Shown here piece by piece: positions 46,649 to 58,351 of a stretch of 64,000 nucleotides of DNA. Under the pieces are notes generated by a model, which was given only the letters and a program-made list of their open reading frames with translations, ran no database searches and had not been told where the DNA came from. A program made the position numbers and the translations under genes. Within the stretch, counting starts at the first letter, position 1, and every line of letters starts with the position of its first letter. The DNA comes from Pneumocystis sp. 'macacae' (lineage: Eukaryota; Ascomycota; Pneumocystomycetes; Pneumocystales; Pneumocystaceae). The stretch spans positions 558,001-622,000 of the forward strand of contig CM030733.1 of assembly GCA_018127085.1 (NCBI GenBank). The letters run 5' to 3'.

Positions 46649-46962
46649 TATTATTTTAACTTGAAATAAACTAAACTATCAAATTGAAATTATTGATGTG
46701 TTCTTCAACAGTGAGATAAATTTACGAATTACTACAGTAACGATATTTGTATGATATAATATGTAATTATTATTACAGACTGAATGATATTTTAGACTAT
46801 ATTTAAAGATATTTATGTCTCTACTTTTTAAATTTTTATATTTTATATGTAAAATAAAATAAATATATAAATAAATATATATATAATAAATATTTTAGTT
46901 TTAAATTTATTTCAAGAATTTAAATATAAATTTTTTTGAAGGACATCTTAATGTCTTGATTT
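46649..46962. other. AT-rich spacer before the tRNA
   Basis: About 310 A/T-rich bases between MDM35 and tRNA-Leu; nothing else is seen. Confidence 0.45.
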
Positions 46963-47043
46963 GGGAGGGTAGCAAAGTGGTTACTGCGTTGGTTTTAGGC
47001 GCCAATGTCTTCGGACGCGCGGGTTCGAATCCCGTCTCTCTCA
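46963..47043 (+). tRNA. tRNA-Leu(TAG), intronless
   Basis: An 81-base class II tRNA. The acceptor GGGAGGG pairs with CTCTCTC (two G-U pairs) before discriminator A. The D-arm has GTGGTTA. The anticodon stem TTGGT/GCCAA holds loop TTTAGGC with anticodon TAG, reading CUN leucine codons. A variable arm follows (TGTCTTCGGACG). The T-arm is CGGGTTCGAATCCCG. Internal A and B boxes are intact and a T-run for Pol III termination follows at once. No CCA is encoded, as expected for a nuclear gene. Confidence 0.95.
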
Positions 47044-47651
47044 TTTTTTAAAACTTCATAGAAGTTTCTTCTTAGAATGGTAAGAAAGAAATTAATCTTA
47101 TATTCTAAGATTATTTATACTCTTAATATATTGCTGATTTAATCAATGTGTAGAAGTCTCTTAAAAAGAAATATTCTGTTTTTATATAAAAATCATATAT
47201 TTTAATTACTCATACAAAACATGTAAAAAAGCAATGTATTTTATAAATGCTGAAATCAAAAAATATACTAATGCCTGAGTTATGTATTGTCGAAAACTTT
47301 AAAGTTTTAGTAATGTGAATGAACATATATTTAGTCTAGTAATTTTTGATTGAATGTAAAATGAAGCTATAAATATAAATTCTCATCAGATTTTAGGATA
47401 ATCCTAATGGTTTTGGATTTCTCTATATGACTCTGTAAATATCTATGAAGACTTGGATACTGTTAATACTGAAAAATTTATATATTGGAATAAATGTAAG
47501 CCTATAAATAAAGGAATAATTTCAAGAATATATGATATTTTCTATAAATTGTCATTCATTATGGTTATTTGTAAAACTTGATATATAAATTACTTAACAG
47601 TGGTTATTTTAGAAAGTGATGAATGCATAAAAGATAGTATAATTTAGGAAA
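47044..47651. other. AT-rich spacer
   Basis: About 610 bases after the tRNA T-run and before the RCC1 3' end. No gene or further RNA is supported. Confidence 0.45.
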
Positions 47652-49255
47652 TTATGATTCAACTGGAGGTATACCCAAAAGAACGCTATAAAAATAAATA
47701 TAATATATATATACACATAAAATACCTAAATTGACCACCGGCACCACCAGCAACTATTACCTTACCATGTATAGCTGTATTATCGATTTTTGTAGGAACT
47801 TCAATATCATTACCTGATGGACCTTGTCCAACTTGATAGCTTTCTCCAAAACCCCAACTCCATACACTTCCATCATCTTTAATGATAGCAAGATTATGAT
47901 GTGTGCCGCAGTATATTTGACTAACGCTTGGAATCCCTGGCACTTTTGTTGGGATAGGCACGAATCTTGGCCTATTAGATGCATCGTAGACAGTGTATTG
48001 AGGTAAGTATGTACGCGGAATTCCAAGTTGATTTGCATCAAGCCTTCCCCATACGAGTAGTTCTCCCTCCTGCGTTAGTGCTGCAGAATGATGTTCACCT
48101 CCTGTGATATATACAATGTTATAGCGATCAAGGCTTTGGACATGTGTTGGACTGGATATGACTGCACCGTCTTCACCACCAGAACTCTCAATACCACATT
48201 GTCCAAATTGATTCAAACCCCATGAAAAAACCCTACCGTCATGACTAATTGCGAAAGAGTGATAAGATCCTGCTCCTATGGCTTTTATTTTCTTAAGTCC
48301 AAACTCTCGGGGAACGAGTGCATTAAGACGAGTACGCTCTACAACACGATGACCCAATTGAAATTGCTGACCATTTCCCCATGAAAATACTGACCCATAT
48401 GCTGTAAGGGCAAGTACATGATCTGTACCACATACAACAGAAACTATATTACTAAGTTCTTTCAAATGAACTGGGTGACGAGCAATTCTAATCTGAGGAG
48501 AAAATCCAAGAATCCCATCTGAGCACTACAAACGTTATTTTTTATTATTTATACAGTTTTACTCATACCCTGAATGACCCCCATGCGTATACTTGGCCTT
48601 TATCTGTGATTGCTACACTGATACTATCTCCACATGCCATTCTTACTATCTTAACACCATCAGGCATGCCCTCTACTTTACCTGGTACGCTATCTTTTGG
48701 GTTTAACATCTGTTCATCGTCACTATCCGGATCTGTTCTATTGATGTTCCATGTTGTGTCTCTCCCAAGAGCACCTTGATCATTTACTCCCCAAGTATAT
48801 ACATTTCCCTCATAGTCAATGACTGCTGTATGCATACCGCCTACTGCTACATCTACAATTCCTACTGTATCATATGGCAAAAGTGGATTGAGTCGTGGAC
48901 GTTTAACAATTCTTCCAGTAGGTTCTGGTCCTAACCCCAGTTCACTCATAGAGCCTGTTCCAAATACATAAACATTGAGTTTCTGTTGTTTTAATACGGG
49001 TATCTCATTTATAAATGGTACTGATGATCGGCGATTTCCTGTTCCTTTTAACGTGTATGATCGTGTAGATATAATTGATCTTTTTTCCCTCAATTTCCCT
49101 ATATCGTTTATTTTTTTGACTGAATTTAAAGTCCCCGCCTGCATCTGAGACTGCTTTTTCAGATCTCCATATGATTTCATAGTTTTTTTTAAGACTTGGT
49201 TAACTTTAGATGTTCCTTGTTTTGTTTCACGATGATGTATCACAGGTGGACCCAT
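47652..49255 (-). CDS. RCC1: Ran guanine-nucleotide exchange factor RCC1/Pim1
   Basis: RCC1 charges Ran with GTP on chromatin. The start ATG at 49253-49255 gives a basic Ser/Thr/Lys-rich N-terminal tail (about 85 residues) suited to nuclear import and chromatin contact. The propeller begins VYVFGTGSMSELGLGPEPTG and KRPRLNPLL, with VAVGGMHTAVIDYEGNVYTW, GVNDQGALGRDTTW and VAITDKGQVYAWGSFR. A 50-nt intron leads to VSVVCGTDHVLALTAYGSVF, GAGSYHSFAISHDGRVFSWG, TGGEHHSAALTQEGELLVWG and CGTHHNLAIIKDDGSVWSWG. A last exon adds SVLLGIPPVES and TAA. The order, including the DPDSDDEQ-like acidic insert, fits fungal Pim1/Srm1. Confidence 0.92.
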
Positions 49256-49686
49256 TTTCTTCCAAAAAAAGTCAACTCAGAAATTCCAGTTCTTATATTT
49301 TTTCCCCTTTATAAATACTCCGTAAATTTCTCTTTAAATCCTGCTCTTTAACTTAATTCTTACTGTTATATTATTTCCCGTGTGGCTGGCCGAAATGTTG
49401 GTAAAAAAGGTCTAACTACGAAATTATGAAACCTTTAAAAATTATTAAAAAGTTATTAAAAATCATTATTTTAATTTAAGAATAAATTAAGAATACATTA
49501 GTAAATAAGCTGATAAGCAACTTAAAAGTTTAAAAAAGTTAACTAAAAAAAGTTAAATTTAAAAAAGTTTTAAGGAATTTAAACAGGTAAATACCATTTC
49601 TCAAGATTGTTATTAATTTGAATTAAAAGTTCTGGTTAACTAGAAACCAATTTATTTTAAAAACAGTGTCAATTAAGTGACAAACT
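49256..49686. promoter_or_regulatory. Divergent spacer between RCC1 and YIP1
   Basis: About 430 bases between divergent starts. Short direct repeats of AAAAAGTTA type occur near 49450-49570. No frame is seen. Confidence 0.45.
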
Positions 49687-50851
49687 ATGTCAAAAGGGTA
49701 TTTTGGTGGACGGCGGTCAGCAGATGATATGAAGGTACATAGTAGATTAATTAAATTATGAAGTTAAAACTATTATTAATGCTTTATCAGTTTTATCCTT
49801 CGAATTATCATGGAACATCAGCTAAGGATATATTTTTAACAGATAAACGTGAAATAAATATGCAGCTTCATGGTCAAGAAACCTCTTTTGGTACCTGGGA
49901 TAATAAGATGGGATGGATTGCAGCGTTTGGAACAGGGGGCTATATAAATGAACAACCTTTACTTGAAGGTGAGACAGTGAGTAATTTTAGAATTTAGAAT
50001 AATGGTTTTTTGGAAAATCACTAAGATCAAAGTTTTGTTAAGATAATTTTTTTATGAATATGATTTTGTTTATTTTTCTAATTTGAATTTTACTTATTAT
50101 CATTGACTACTAGCATTTCTTTTCCTATATTCTTATTTTTATAACTAACTAGTTTACAGAATTAGGTGTTAATTTTATGCATATTAAGGGGAAGGTAAAT
50201 TTAGAGGTGTTTTGTATTTTTTTAACTGTAATAGACATTAGCGGTGTTAAATCCTTTAGCAAATGTTGACGATCATATAATGGATGACAGTGATTTAGCA
50301 GGACCGATTCTTTTTTGTCTTCTTTTTGCTACTTTTCTTTTATTGGTAAAATATCTGATAAACTGTTGTTTTCTTATATATATTTGATAGAGTGGGAAAA
50401 GACACTTTGGTTACATATATGGTGTTGCGCTTCTTGGTTGCATTTCTCTTCATACGATTTTCTCTTTGATGTCTTTGCGCGGCTTACATTTTTCACGTAC
50501 TGCGTCAATTCTTGGTTATTGTCTTTTACCTTTAGTTCTTACATCTGCCTGTGGTATTCTTATATCCATGGAGTACTTGTCTTTTTTCTACTAATGACAG
50601 TGTTAACTTATTTATAGTGGACTTGTTGGATACATTGTCTCATCTATTGCTATTGCCTGGTGTACTTATAGTGCTAGTGCTATGTTTGTAGCAGTAAGTT
50701 ATATTACATAGAGTTTTGTTATTAAATTTTTAAACAGGCTTTTCAACTCAATGAAATGAGATTTTTAGTTGCTTATCCTTTAGCATTGTTTTACTCTGTT
50801 TTTGCTGTCATGACTGTCTTTGCAGAGAAAAATGTCTCTCTAAAATCTTAA
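49687..50851 (+). CDS. YIP1: Golgi/ER membrane protein Yip1
   Basis: Yip1/YIPF5 binds Ypt1 and Ypt31 GTPases and supports ER-to-Golgi vesicle formation. Exon 1 gives [16 protein letters not shown]. Exon 2 gives [16 protein letters not shown] and [15 protein letters not shown] sequence. A later small exon gives [12 protein letters not shown]. The core is [20 protein letters not shown], then [40 protein letters not shown] and the final hydrophobic helices with [20 protein letters not shown]. It ends EKNVSLKS at 50849-50851. The ELGVNF and DLAGPIxFCLLFG blocks define the family. About six introns. It is acidic at the N-terminus with four or five membrane segments at the C-terminus, as expected. 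Confidence 0.9.
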
Positions 50852-51002
50852 GTTACGCTAGTAGGCATTTGCTTTGTTATATTCTGTTTTTTGATAAAAT
50901 AAAGAAGTTTATAAAACCTTCAACTCAAATAAAATTGATATCTTTTTTACTTTGATCTTTATTTCTTTGTATTTTTTATTTTTTCTTATTGCACTTCACG
51001 TA

Positions 51003-51704
51003 ATGAGTCATGATCTCTCCGGACAAGCGCAAGATATAGATGTTTTCAAAATTTTAGGTGATCTCATTGCGGAACAGAAGAAGAAGTATAATTCAACTGT
51101 TTTTCAGCAGGATGTTTTGTTCTCTAGCAAATCGGATTTTAATTCCTCTAAAAATGAAAATTTAGTAAAAACAGATTGTTTTTCATTCTTGGGACTAAAA
51201 ACTCCTGCTAATTCAGCATCTATTAAAACATATCCCAGTGCATTACGTTACATTATACATAGGATTCTTTGGGATTCTTCTTTATTGAAAAAAATTGCTG
51301 AAATGGTTGATGAACAAGCAAAATATGAGGAAAAATGGTGGAATGATAGACAAGCGCTGATTAAAAGTTGGGAAAGCAAAAAAGAAGTGAATACGGTAAT
51401 GTAGGTTATCGTGTACTTCGGTAAAATATCGATTGATTATTTAGTGCAAATTTAAGTGGAACTGAAAAGGTATATATAACGTGGATATATGGTTTTCTAA
51501 ACCAATAAGGTTTCTGACGAAAATATCGAACAAGAACTTCTTTCATATGATTTAAAAGTGCATAGAGCAATACAGGAAATGTCTAAAGTGCAAGAAAAAG
51601 AGCTTCAAAGGCTCGGTATACCTTTTTTCATAGATGGAAATGAAACAAATATAGAAAACAAAAAAAAAATAATTCAACTGCTTAAAGACTTGGTTTCTGA
51701 GTAG
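51003..51704 (+). CDS. DUF2458-like fungal protein
   Basis: The start ATG at 51003 gives MSHDLSGQAQDIDVFKILGD. The conserved part is TYPSALRYIIHRILWDSSLL, then KKIAEMVDEQAKYEEKWWND and RQALIKSW, matching the pattern of fungal proteins in which an RY(V/I)xR helix is followed by a KxQxxxExxWWxxR segment. A small exon and two introns (about 51395-51480) lead to NIEQELLSYDLKVHRAIQEM, then KELQRLGIPFFIDG and IIQLLKDLVSE. The ELxxYDxKVHRA and LxxLGIPFF blocks close the domain. It is helical and soluble, and the function is unknown to me. The family name is from memory. Confidence 0.65.
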
Positions 51705-51853
51705 AAAACTGTGACTGAAATGAATAAAATAGTAAAACAAAAGACGAAAATCTTATAAATAATGAATATATGGACTATGCCATTTTGTGTATGATTAACC
51801 AAAACTGAAAAACATTGTTTTTTTTTTTTTTCGAAAAAGAATTATATAAAATA

Positions 51854-52339
51854 CTAATGATTTTGTCGATGGATCCCTTTGAAACATCTGGATGTATACG
51901 GCCGCAGTGGTGCAAGAATTAAAAGTGTACCTGTGATAATAATAAACAAGTACACCATAATCATGTCTTTAATAGATTCTCTTTCTACAATACATTAGAA
52001 CGCATATGCATTGTTTTTTGAACTCACGGAAACACACTGTAGTGACATCCGTACTTTTAATTAGCTCCTCTAAATTTTTTTGTTGTGCATTTTTGCAAAT
52101 TGAAAGATTCTGTTCAAGACAATATTTTTTTGTACAATCCTGACACGGCTTATTTTTTGTCGCTGAATCGCTTAGACGGAGAATTACTGAGTTACCAAAA
52201 CATGTGCATTTACAATAAAAATAGATTGCTCCTATGTCCTGTTTTTATTTAATTTTTTAATATTTTATATGATATTTACAGGTATTAATGATAAAATTAG
52301 AATAAATATCAAAATAAACACATTTTTCCCGTATTTCAT
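51854..52339 (-). CDS. Small Cys-rich secretory-pathway membrane protein
   Basis: Three exons. The start ATG at 52337-52339 gives a signal peptide, MKYGKNVFILIFILILSLIP. A 41-nt intron leads to DIGAIYFYCKCTCFGNSVIL, then KNKPCQDCTKKYCLEQNLSI and CKNAQQ. These carry CxCxC, CxxCxxxxC and a further Cys. A second intron (about 52005-52050) restores VCFQRESIKDMIMVYLFIII, then TGTLLILAPLRPY, one membrane helix, and a short basic tail ending RQNH and TAG. I recall similar unnamed fungal proteins with a CKCTCFGNS start and a FQRDSxKD motif before the helix, but no function is known to me. The 3' end faces the DUF2458-like gene, 150 bases away. Confidence 0.75.
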
Positions 52340-52625
52340 TATGAAACTTCCTTCTTCTATTGTTTTATTTGATTTTTAATATTGCATAAAATTTTTTAAG
52401 GTTATTGAATGGTGTTTAACGCTCAACTTCGATACCGATTCTAATATATATTAAAAACAAGTATTAACCAAAACTAGTGATTTTTTAGTAAAAAGTCGTT
52501 GGCAATTTGTTTTTGGTTTTGAGTTGTCTATTTTTTTGGTATTTTTGTTTAACGTATTTGAATCTGTCAATTTAATTAATTTTTAGATCACCTTTAAATT
52601 TTTCATAAAATTTGCAGGAACTTTC

Positions 52626-52926
52626 ATGAAACTTTTTAATCTACATGTTTTAGACGTTATTCATCGATCATTTGTGATATTTTTATCTGGAATAACATGT
52701 ATTTTTATTTTCTTTCTAAAATTCATGAAATACTGATCAAAAAAGTGTATGGTGTTGTAGGTATTGGCCATTTAATTTATAAAAGAAGAGAGAAATTGAG
52801 AACAATTGAGGATCAAATTCGTCAGGTAAATTATAAATTACGTATTCATATGTTTTTTTAATGTTTTAGGGAGTTTTACCGTCAACATCTTCTAAAACAC
52901 CAGTGTCTCAAGATAAACGTGCTTAG
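52626..52926 (+). CDS. COX14: Cytochrome oxidase assembly protein Cox14-like
   Basis: Cox14 is a small inner-membrane protein that couples Cox1 synthesis to assembly. Exon 1 from the ATG at 52626 gives MKLFNLHVLDVIHRSFVIFL, then SGIT. A 47-nt intron restores LYGVVGIGHLIYKRREKLRT. A second intron (about 52827-52870) leads to GVLPSTSSKTPVSQDKRA and TAG. The HR-F-V-L-G-TLY helix followed by a basic YKRR stop-transfer is the Cox14 pattern, and about 69 residues is the usual size. There are no other marks, so confidence is moderate to good. Confidence 0.7.
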
Positions 52927-53489
52927 ATTGTTTTTGTTGTAATGAGATATTTTGCATTATTAGATGTCTACTCTTATTTCTTAAATATAGTGGGTTTTAT
53001 GGGCTCGTAGTTTTTGATTGGTATTAAAGAAAGTGTTGATCAGTTAATACTTTCTTAATATTGAACAAATATTGGTATTATGTTTGTTCGATACTTACTT
53101 TTAAGTGTTAGTGTACTTGTATTGGTTAAAGTATTTACTGTCACTTTCATATGAGTTGTTTAATAAATAAACAATATGACTTTTGATAAAGGTCTATAGA
53201 AAACATTCAATTTACAGAGTAGCTGTTTATCGCAGAATAGCTGAATTTATATATATTGTACATGAAAGTTTCTAAAAGAGTATGTAAGAATTTATTAATA
53301 TTTTGTGATGTTTTTTTAAATTGAATAACATGATAATTCTCAAATCATTAGAATATTAATAAACGATTAGAAAGCTTAAAGAGTTAATACTTGATAATTC
53401 TAGAGTATAATAAGGCTATTTGATGTAACGGATAATTGCCGATATAAGTGACACTCGATACGATTGGTCACCCACCATTTCTATAGATA
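52927..53489. other. AT-rich spacer before RTF2
   Basis: About 560 bases between same-strand COX14 and RTF2. It should hold the RTF2 promoter. No gene is seen. Confidence 0.45.
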
Positions 53490-54301
53490 ATGGGAAATGA
53501 TGGAGGGAGTATTCCTAAGAGAGATGATTTAATTAAAGATTTAAAAAAATCAGATGAAGCTGATGTAGGACAAACAGCGCAATTTCTTGCTTGGCTTTAC
53601 TGTAGTTTTTCAAAATTACCATTATCCGAACCTATTGTTAGTTGTGGCTTAGGCAAACTTTATAATAAAGATGTTTTATTAGAATATCTCTTGTCATCTA
53701 AAGAAAAAGGGTCTAAAGAGAAAGGATGTCAGGAGAAAGGAGCATCGGTGGTACTTCCACCGTTAGAATATGGGATTTCACATATTACGACATTAAAAGA
53801 TGTACGAGAGTTAAAACTTAAAGCAAATCCAGCATATCAGCCATATATAGCACTTAACAGTAAGCTAGTACATACTGAAAGTCTTCCAAGCCGCTGGGTT
53901 TGCCCAGTAACAAAGCGAGAAATGAATGGTCATGCAAAGTTTGTTTACCTTATACGTTGTGGACATGTTTTTGATGATCAAGCATTGGTAAATATTAAGA
54001 GTAACGAGTGTTTGGAAGTATGTGCACAAAATACATTTGAGATGTTTGATTAATAGGAAATTAGTGTGGTACAGCATTTGTAGAAGATGATATTATTCCG
54101 CTGAATCCCAAGCAGGATGATTTACCTAGACTAAAGGCGCGGCTAGCAGCGCTGAAGGCAGCTGGGTTGACACATACATTAGTATCAGTAAAGTCATCAA
54201 AAAAACGCAAGCGAGTGTGTCCAGAAGACGATATTTGTCAGACAATCCCCAATAAAACATCTGTCAAAACTGTCTCTAAGGCATCTACTTGTTCTTCATA
54301 G
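53490..54301 (+). CDS. RTF2: Replication termination factor 2
   Basis: Rtf2 acts at stalled forks and in replisome turnover, and in fission yeast at RTS1. The start ATG gives MGNDGGSIPKRDDLIKDLKK. Then come FLAWLYCSFSKLPLSEPIVS and CGLGKLYNKDVLLEYLL, and a Lys/Glu/Gly repeat KEKGSKEKGCQEKG. HITTLKDVRELKLKANP follows. The degenerate RING (C2HC2) is RWVCPVTKREMNGHAKFVYL, then IRCGHVFDDQALVNI. A 45-nt intron (about 54017-54065) restores ECLE/CGTAFVEDDIIPLNP. The C-terminal tail is KAAGLTHTLVSVKSSKKRKR-like and basic, ending at 54299-54301. The family signature is complete. Confidence 0.92.
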
Positions 54302-54445
54302 GTAAATCATTATTAGAAAGCCGTATAGGTCTACGGCTATGACCTCATAGGGAAAGAGTTGAGAAAAATTGTTCAAGTCGTATTTTTGTTTATCACTTAA
54401 GTTGTTTTTGTTAAATTATCGGTTCTGGGTTTTCTATTAACATGT

Positions 54446-55242
54446 TTATTTCCACCAGAAGATGGATCCCATGCCATCTTTATTACAGGATGCCTTTTTA
54501 ACTTAGTAGGTATTTCATATATTACAGATCCTACTGTGAGTGTATATGGTGCAGTTTCTTGTTCACATGTTCTGTTTGGCATAATTTGCGGGTTGCAATC
54601 AACGAAGAGTTCGCTTTCTACAACGAATCGGATAGTTTCTCCTGTATTTAAAGTAAGATCGCCATCGCTATTGTGCCATATCCATCGCTGTTCATCTATA
54701 TCGCTATATAAATTAGCAGTTTTTTTCTTTAGAAAAAAATATACAATTCACTATTTTTCCATAATAACCCTTTTGGAATAAAAATATCATCAAAAAATCC
54801 TAGAGAAACTCTTTATCTTTAACTAAAGTATTTAATTTTTTGAGAACAAAACCTTTTATCCCTGAGTGTGACATACTTTGTATTTTTCCTGTCAGTACTT
54901 CCCCAATAAATGGGCGAAAAACAATAAGACGGAATTTAGCTAAACTTTTTTAATCTTTTTGCTAGCGGATAATAATTTTTTTAACTTGGAACATAAGCGC
55001 TTCCATCACCATGTTTAATTAGTGCTTTTCCGCAGTAAAGAATATCAAACAAACATATACAGAGGCCTGTATTAATCATTACCTTGTAAAATGTTAAAAA
55101 ATCATATTATTAAAAAAAACAAATTATCTACTTTATTTGCAAATTTCAGATTAATTTCATCTTTTAATGCTTTCATTGCTTGTTTTTGAAATGTATTTGG
55201 TGCAAGACAAATTGTATCAGATAATACTGTCAATAAGAACAT
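54446..55242 (-). CDS. RPC25: RNA polymerase III subunit Rpc25
   Basis: Rpc25 (RPC8, Rpb7-like) forms the Pol III stalk with Rpc17 and helps initiation. Exon 1 from the ATG at 55240-55242 gives MFLLTVLSDTICLAPNTFQK and EINLKFANK. Exon 2 gives VMINTGLCICLFDILYCGKA and LIKHGDGSAYVP. Exon 3 gives LAKFRLIVFRPFIGEVLTGK. A very small exon gives VSLGFFDDIFIPKG. The next exon has RWIWHNSDGDLTLNTGETIR and FVVESELFVDCNP. The last splice, from PYTLT to ASCNKDGMGSIFWWK, restores the family's GSC...GLGxxxWW end. Stop TAA is at 54446-54448. Seven exons; the convergent RTF2 stop is 144 bases away. Confidence 0.9.
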
Positions 55243-55485
55243 AATCAGCAGTAACTCTGGTTTGCACGCTCTGGCCTATACGTTTTGCACTAGAGTTACA
55301 TAACAGTTAAATGATACCGTTTAGTTGTGGAAAAATATAGGGTAAAATATGTTTGATATAGATATTTTTTAACGAAGAAAATATACAAAAGCTAATGTTT
55401 TTAGAAGAACAGCATAAGAAGTGATTGTGCATTAGTAAATAAAGTGTTTGGTTAATTTAGAGATAAACAGTAAAGGATGATAGTA

Positions 55486-56252
55486 TTAACGTCTTCTGTC
55501 TCTTCTAATAGGGGATGGACTTCTTGTAGGACTACGATCTTTTCCTTGAAGACGAAGATATTTTCTCTGACTGAGCTCAAGATCACGAAGAAGTGCAGGG
55601 CTTGGTTTTTTTGAATGCATGAAATTGCAAAATCCGCCTCTCATACATTCGGATGTTTCATGCTGACGACAGCAAGCTTCACGGAAATCAGTCACAGGTG
55701 ATAGCTCTGCATAAACCGGCCGAGCAGCATACCAGCGTGAGTTTAGAGAATCAACGGCCTTTTGTGCATCTTCTTCATATTTGAATCGTGCATACACATT
55801 TCCAATAAGATCTATTTATCAAACAAGAAAAATATAAGAAATCCAAACTTACGATCCCCAACATTATCACATACAACAACTTTTTCAAGTTCTCCATATT
55901 TGCAAAATTCTGCGTACATATCTTCATAAAAAGAGTCAAAATGCTGCGCGATTTGCTGCTCATTGAGCTGATTTTGTTGATCGTGTGCAGGGTTCTAATT
56001 AAAGATAAATAATTAACATTTGCAACAATAAAAATCTTTAAAAATACCTGATAAAGATTTGGACAAAGAATAGTTTGCGAATACGAAGGCTTAACATGTT
56101 TTCTTGAACAGCGATCTCCATGACGACATGCTCCAATTTTACTGTATAAAAGGTTAATAAAAAAAAGATGTTTAAAAGAAAAACTACAAGTAAAAAGAAC
56201 AATTAACTTTATCCTGCTCTGTTCCATAAATACTAGCAAGAAAGGATGCCAT
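55486..56252 (-). CDS. U2AF1: U2AF small subunit (U2AF35/U2AF23)
   Basis: The small U2AF subunit recognises the AG at 3' splice sites. The start ATG at 56250-56252 gives [20 protein letters not shown] zinc finger follows as [20 protein letters not shown]. The U2AF homology motif has [20 protein letters not shown], spliced to [20 protein letters not shown] and [19 protein letters not shown]. The second CCCH finger is [17 protein letters not shown]. The C-terminal tail is short RS/RD-type ([15 protein letters not shown]). Four introns. The small subunit is a natural partner for this intron-dense genome with its strict AG acceptors. Confidence 0.95.
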
Positions 56253-58351
56253 TTTTATTTTAATTTTTTTATATTGTAATTTTTCGATATTCGTCTGGTA
56301 AAATTAATATAAAAATTATTATAGAAGAGGTTAACTATGGAAATAAACATGTTATAGAAAAATTTAAGGAAAAAATAGCCACTGAGGAATATAAGGTGAA
56401 TGAATGTTAATTTTAAACATGGGTATAAATTGTATTAAAAAGTAGAGAAAAATTATATTTAAATCAATATTTTATAAATACATATGTTAAAATAAGAATA
56501 TAGTTGAAAAAATTGTATGATTATTTTTAAATGATATAAATATAGTTTTTAATTATTGCTGTATATATCTTCTGAATCGGTATTACACTCATTAATATCT
56601 AATTTTATAGTACGCTAACTGTTTTGTAAAAGGTTGAGTACTATTTTTGTTTTTATACTGTTTTTAGAATGATTAAAATTTTTTATTTTTTTATATATAG
56701 AGTGTGCTTTCTTCTGTAAATGCTCTTGTATTTTTATCACTTTTACTTAAATTCAGATTTTTAATTTTTGTAACTATGTATAGATGGCTCACTGATTTTT
56801 AAAGATTTAATATACTTTACTTGTTTTGCCTATGTATGCTCTTAAAAAGATAGTTTAAGTATTGAATAAATAGGTTTTTTTGGGTAAAACATAGATGGGT
56901 CTAGTAATATATTCTATTTCTGAATAAAAAGTGAAAATATGCTTCTTTTAAAATATTTCATATAATGCAATGTTTTATCAGGAAAAGGAATTAGTGTTGC
57001 TTTAGATATTTTATGTATTAATTAAAAAAATGTATGAAACTATCAAAAATATTACCTTTAATTATTCATAGTGTATAATATCGTTTTTTTTTTGTTTTTC
57101 CATAAAAATTTAACGAGTTTTTATTTGATAGTGTAACAATAGAATTTGTTTTATGTGAGAATCCATTTCTAGAACACCTATTTTTAAACATATGAGCTGT
57201 TAATGCATATTCTTTTTAGTCTGTATTATAAGAACATTTTTAAGAAATAATGTCCTTGAATATGTCGAGATATTTAATATATCTTTGGTTCGATATATTT
57301 TAATTTGAATAAAATTGTAAATTTCCTTAATCTTCTCGATAAAATGCTTTCATTTATTCTATTACGAAACACTGTATTTGAGCTTTTACTAGAACTGGTT
57401 TCAAATGATTGATAAAGTTCAAAAGGTGTATCAAAATATGTATCAAGAATTTATATAAAATCAATGTGCCCATCTTCTAAGATATTTTTCATTTTTGGAA
57501 TTGAAATGCCTGTTGCTTTGACGTTATTTCTTCAATTCTGTATAATGCCTTTCATTAAGGGTGATCTAAAAATATTTTTTTGTACTCGCATTCTTATTAA
57601 TCTATCTGACATAAATAAAAGCATAAAAAACTATAAAAATGTTTTCTTCATTGATTCTTTAGGATCTATGTAATAATATTTCTTTATAAAAGCATTGATA
57701 CATTATTTTTAAAGTAAATATGGTTTTGATATTTCAAGGTTTATTTAAGAAGCATTTTTGTGTTTATTCCTTTTAAATATACTAACAATTATAGTAAAGT
57801 TTAAATACACTTTAATATAAATTATGAAGTAAAACATAGATTTATAGTTTTTTATGGTAATCTAGAGCTTTAATTTTGACGTAAACATAAAATCGAAAAT
57901 TATGCAATAATAATATATTAGAATATCTAGGAATATACGAATTTAATAAATATAAACAAAAAATTGATATTGAGCTAATTAAAGCTATAAGAACATATAT
58001 TATGGTATGTTTATAATTAAAATTTTAACTAATATGTGTAGTAAAATGCTAAAAAAATTAAAATTTAAAAAACTTTATCAATCTAAAAAATCACAATATA
58101 GAAGCATCAAAAAACTGTAATAAAGAAGAATGAAATTATAAAGTATGTATTTTTCTAGTTGTGTAATAATAATTATTAGGTAAAAAGCTAGATATTAGAA
58201 AATATTAATAAAAAATAAATTTCAAAGTATGTTGAAAAGCAAGTTTTAATTGTTAATTTCTATCGATAAAGAATGTTTCCAAGTTATTTATTTTTGGTAC
58301 ACTATGTTTGTTTGATTTTATTTTGCTTTAAATTCTGGAAAAAAGTTAATA
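56253..58351. other. Long region without an intact gene
   Basis: About 2.1 kb between U2AF1 and the Vip1-like gene. It contains the minus-strand relic described next. Outside that, 57.7-58.35 kb and 56.25-56.6 kb are A/T-rich with no supported feature. Confidence 0.5.
56600..57720 (-). pseudogene. Possible decayed minus-strand gene
   Basis: Minus-strand frames stay coherent over long stretches but are broken by isolated stops. From about 57690 to 57310 one frame reads KKYYYIDPKESMKKTFL, stop, SDRLIRMRVQKNIFRSPLMK, stop, VKATGISIPKMKNILEDGHI, stop, then YFDTPFELYQSFETSSSKSS and RINESILSRRLRKF. Another stretch (about 57225-57100) reads EYALTAHMFKNRCSRNGFSH. A third (about 57015-56800) reads ATLIPFPDKTLHYMKYFKRS. 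I recognise no family. It could instead be a functional gene with many introns, but the stops sit in the middle of coding-like text. Confidence 0.35.
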
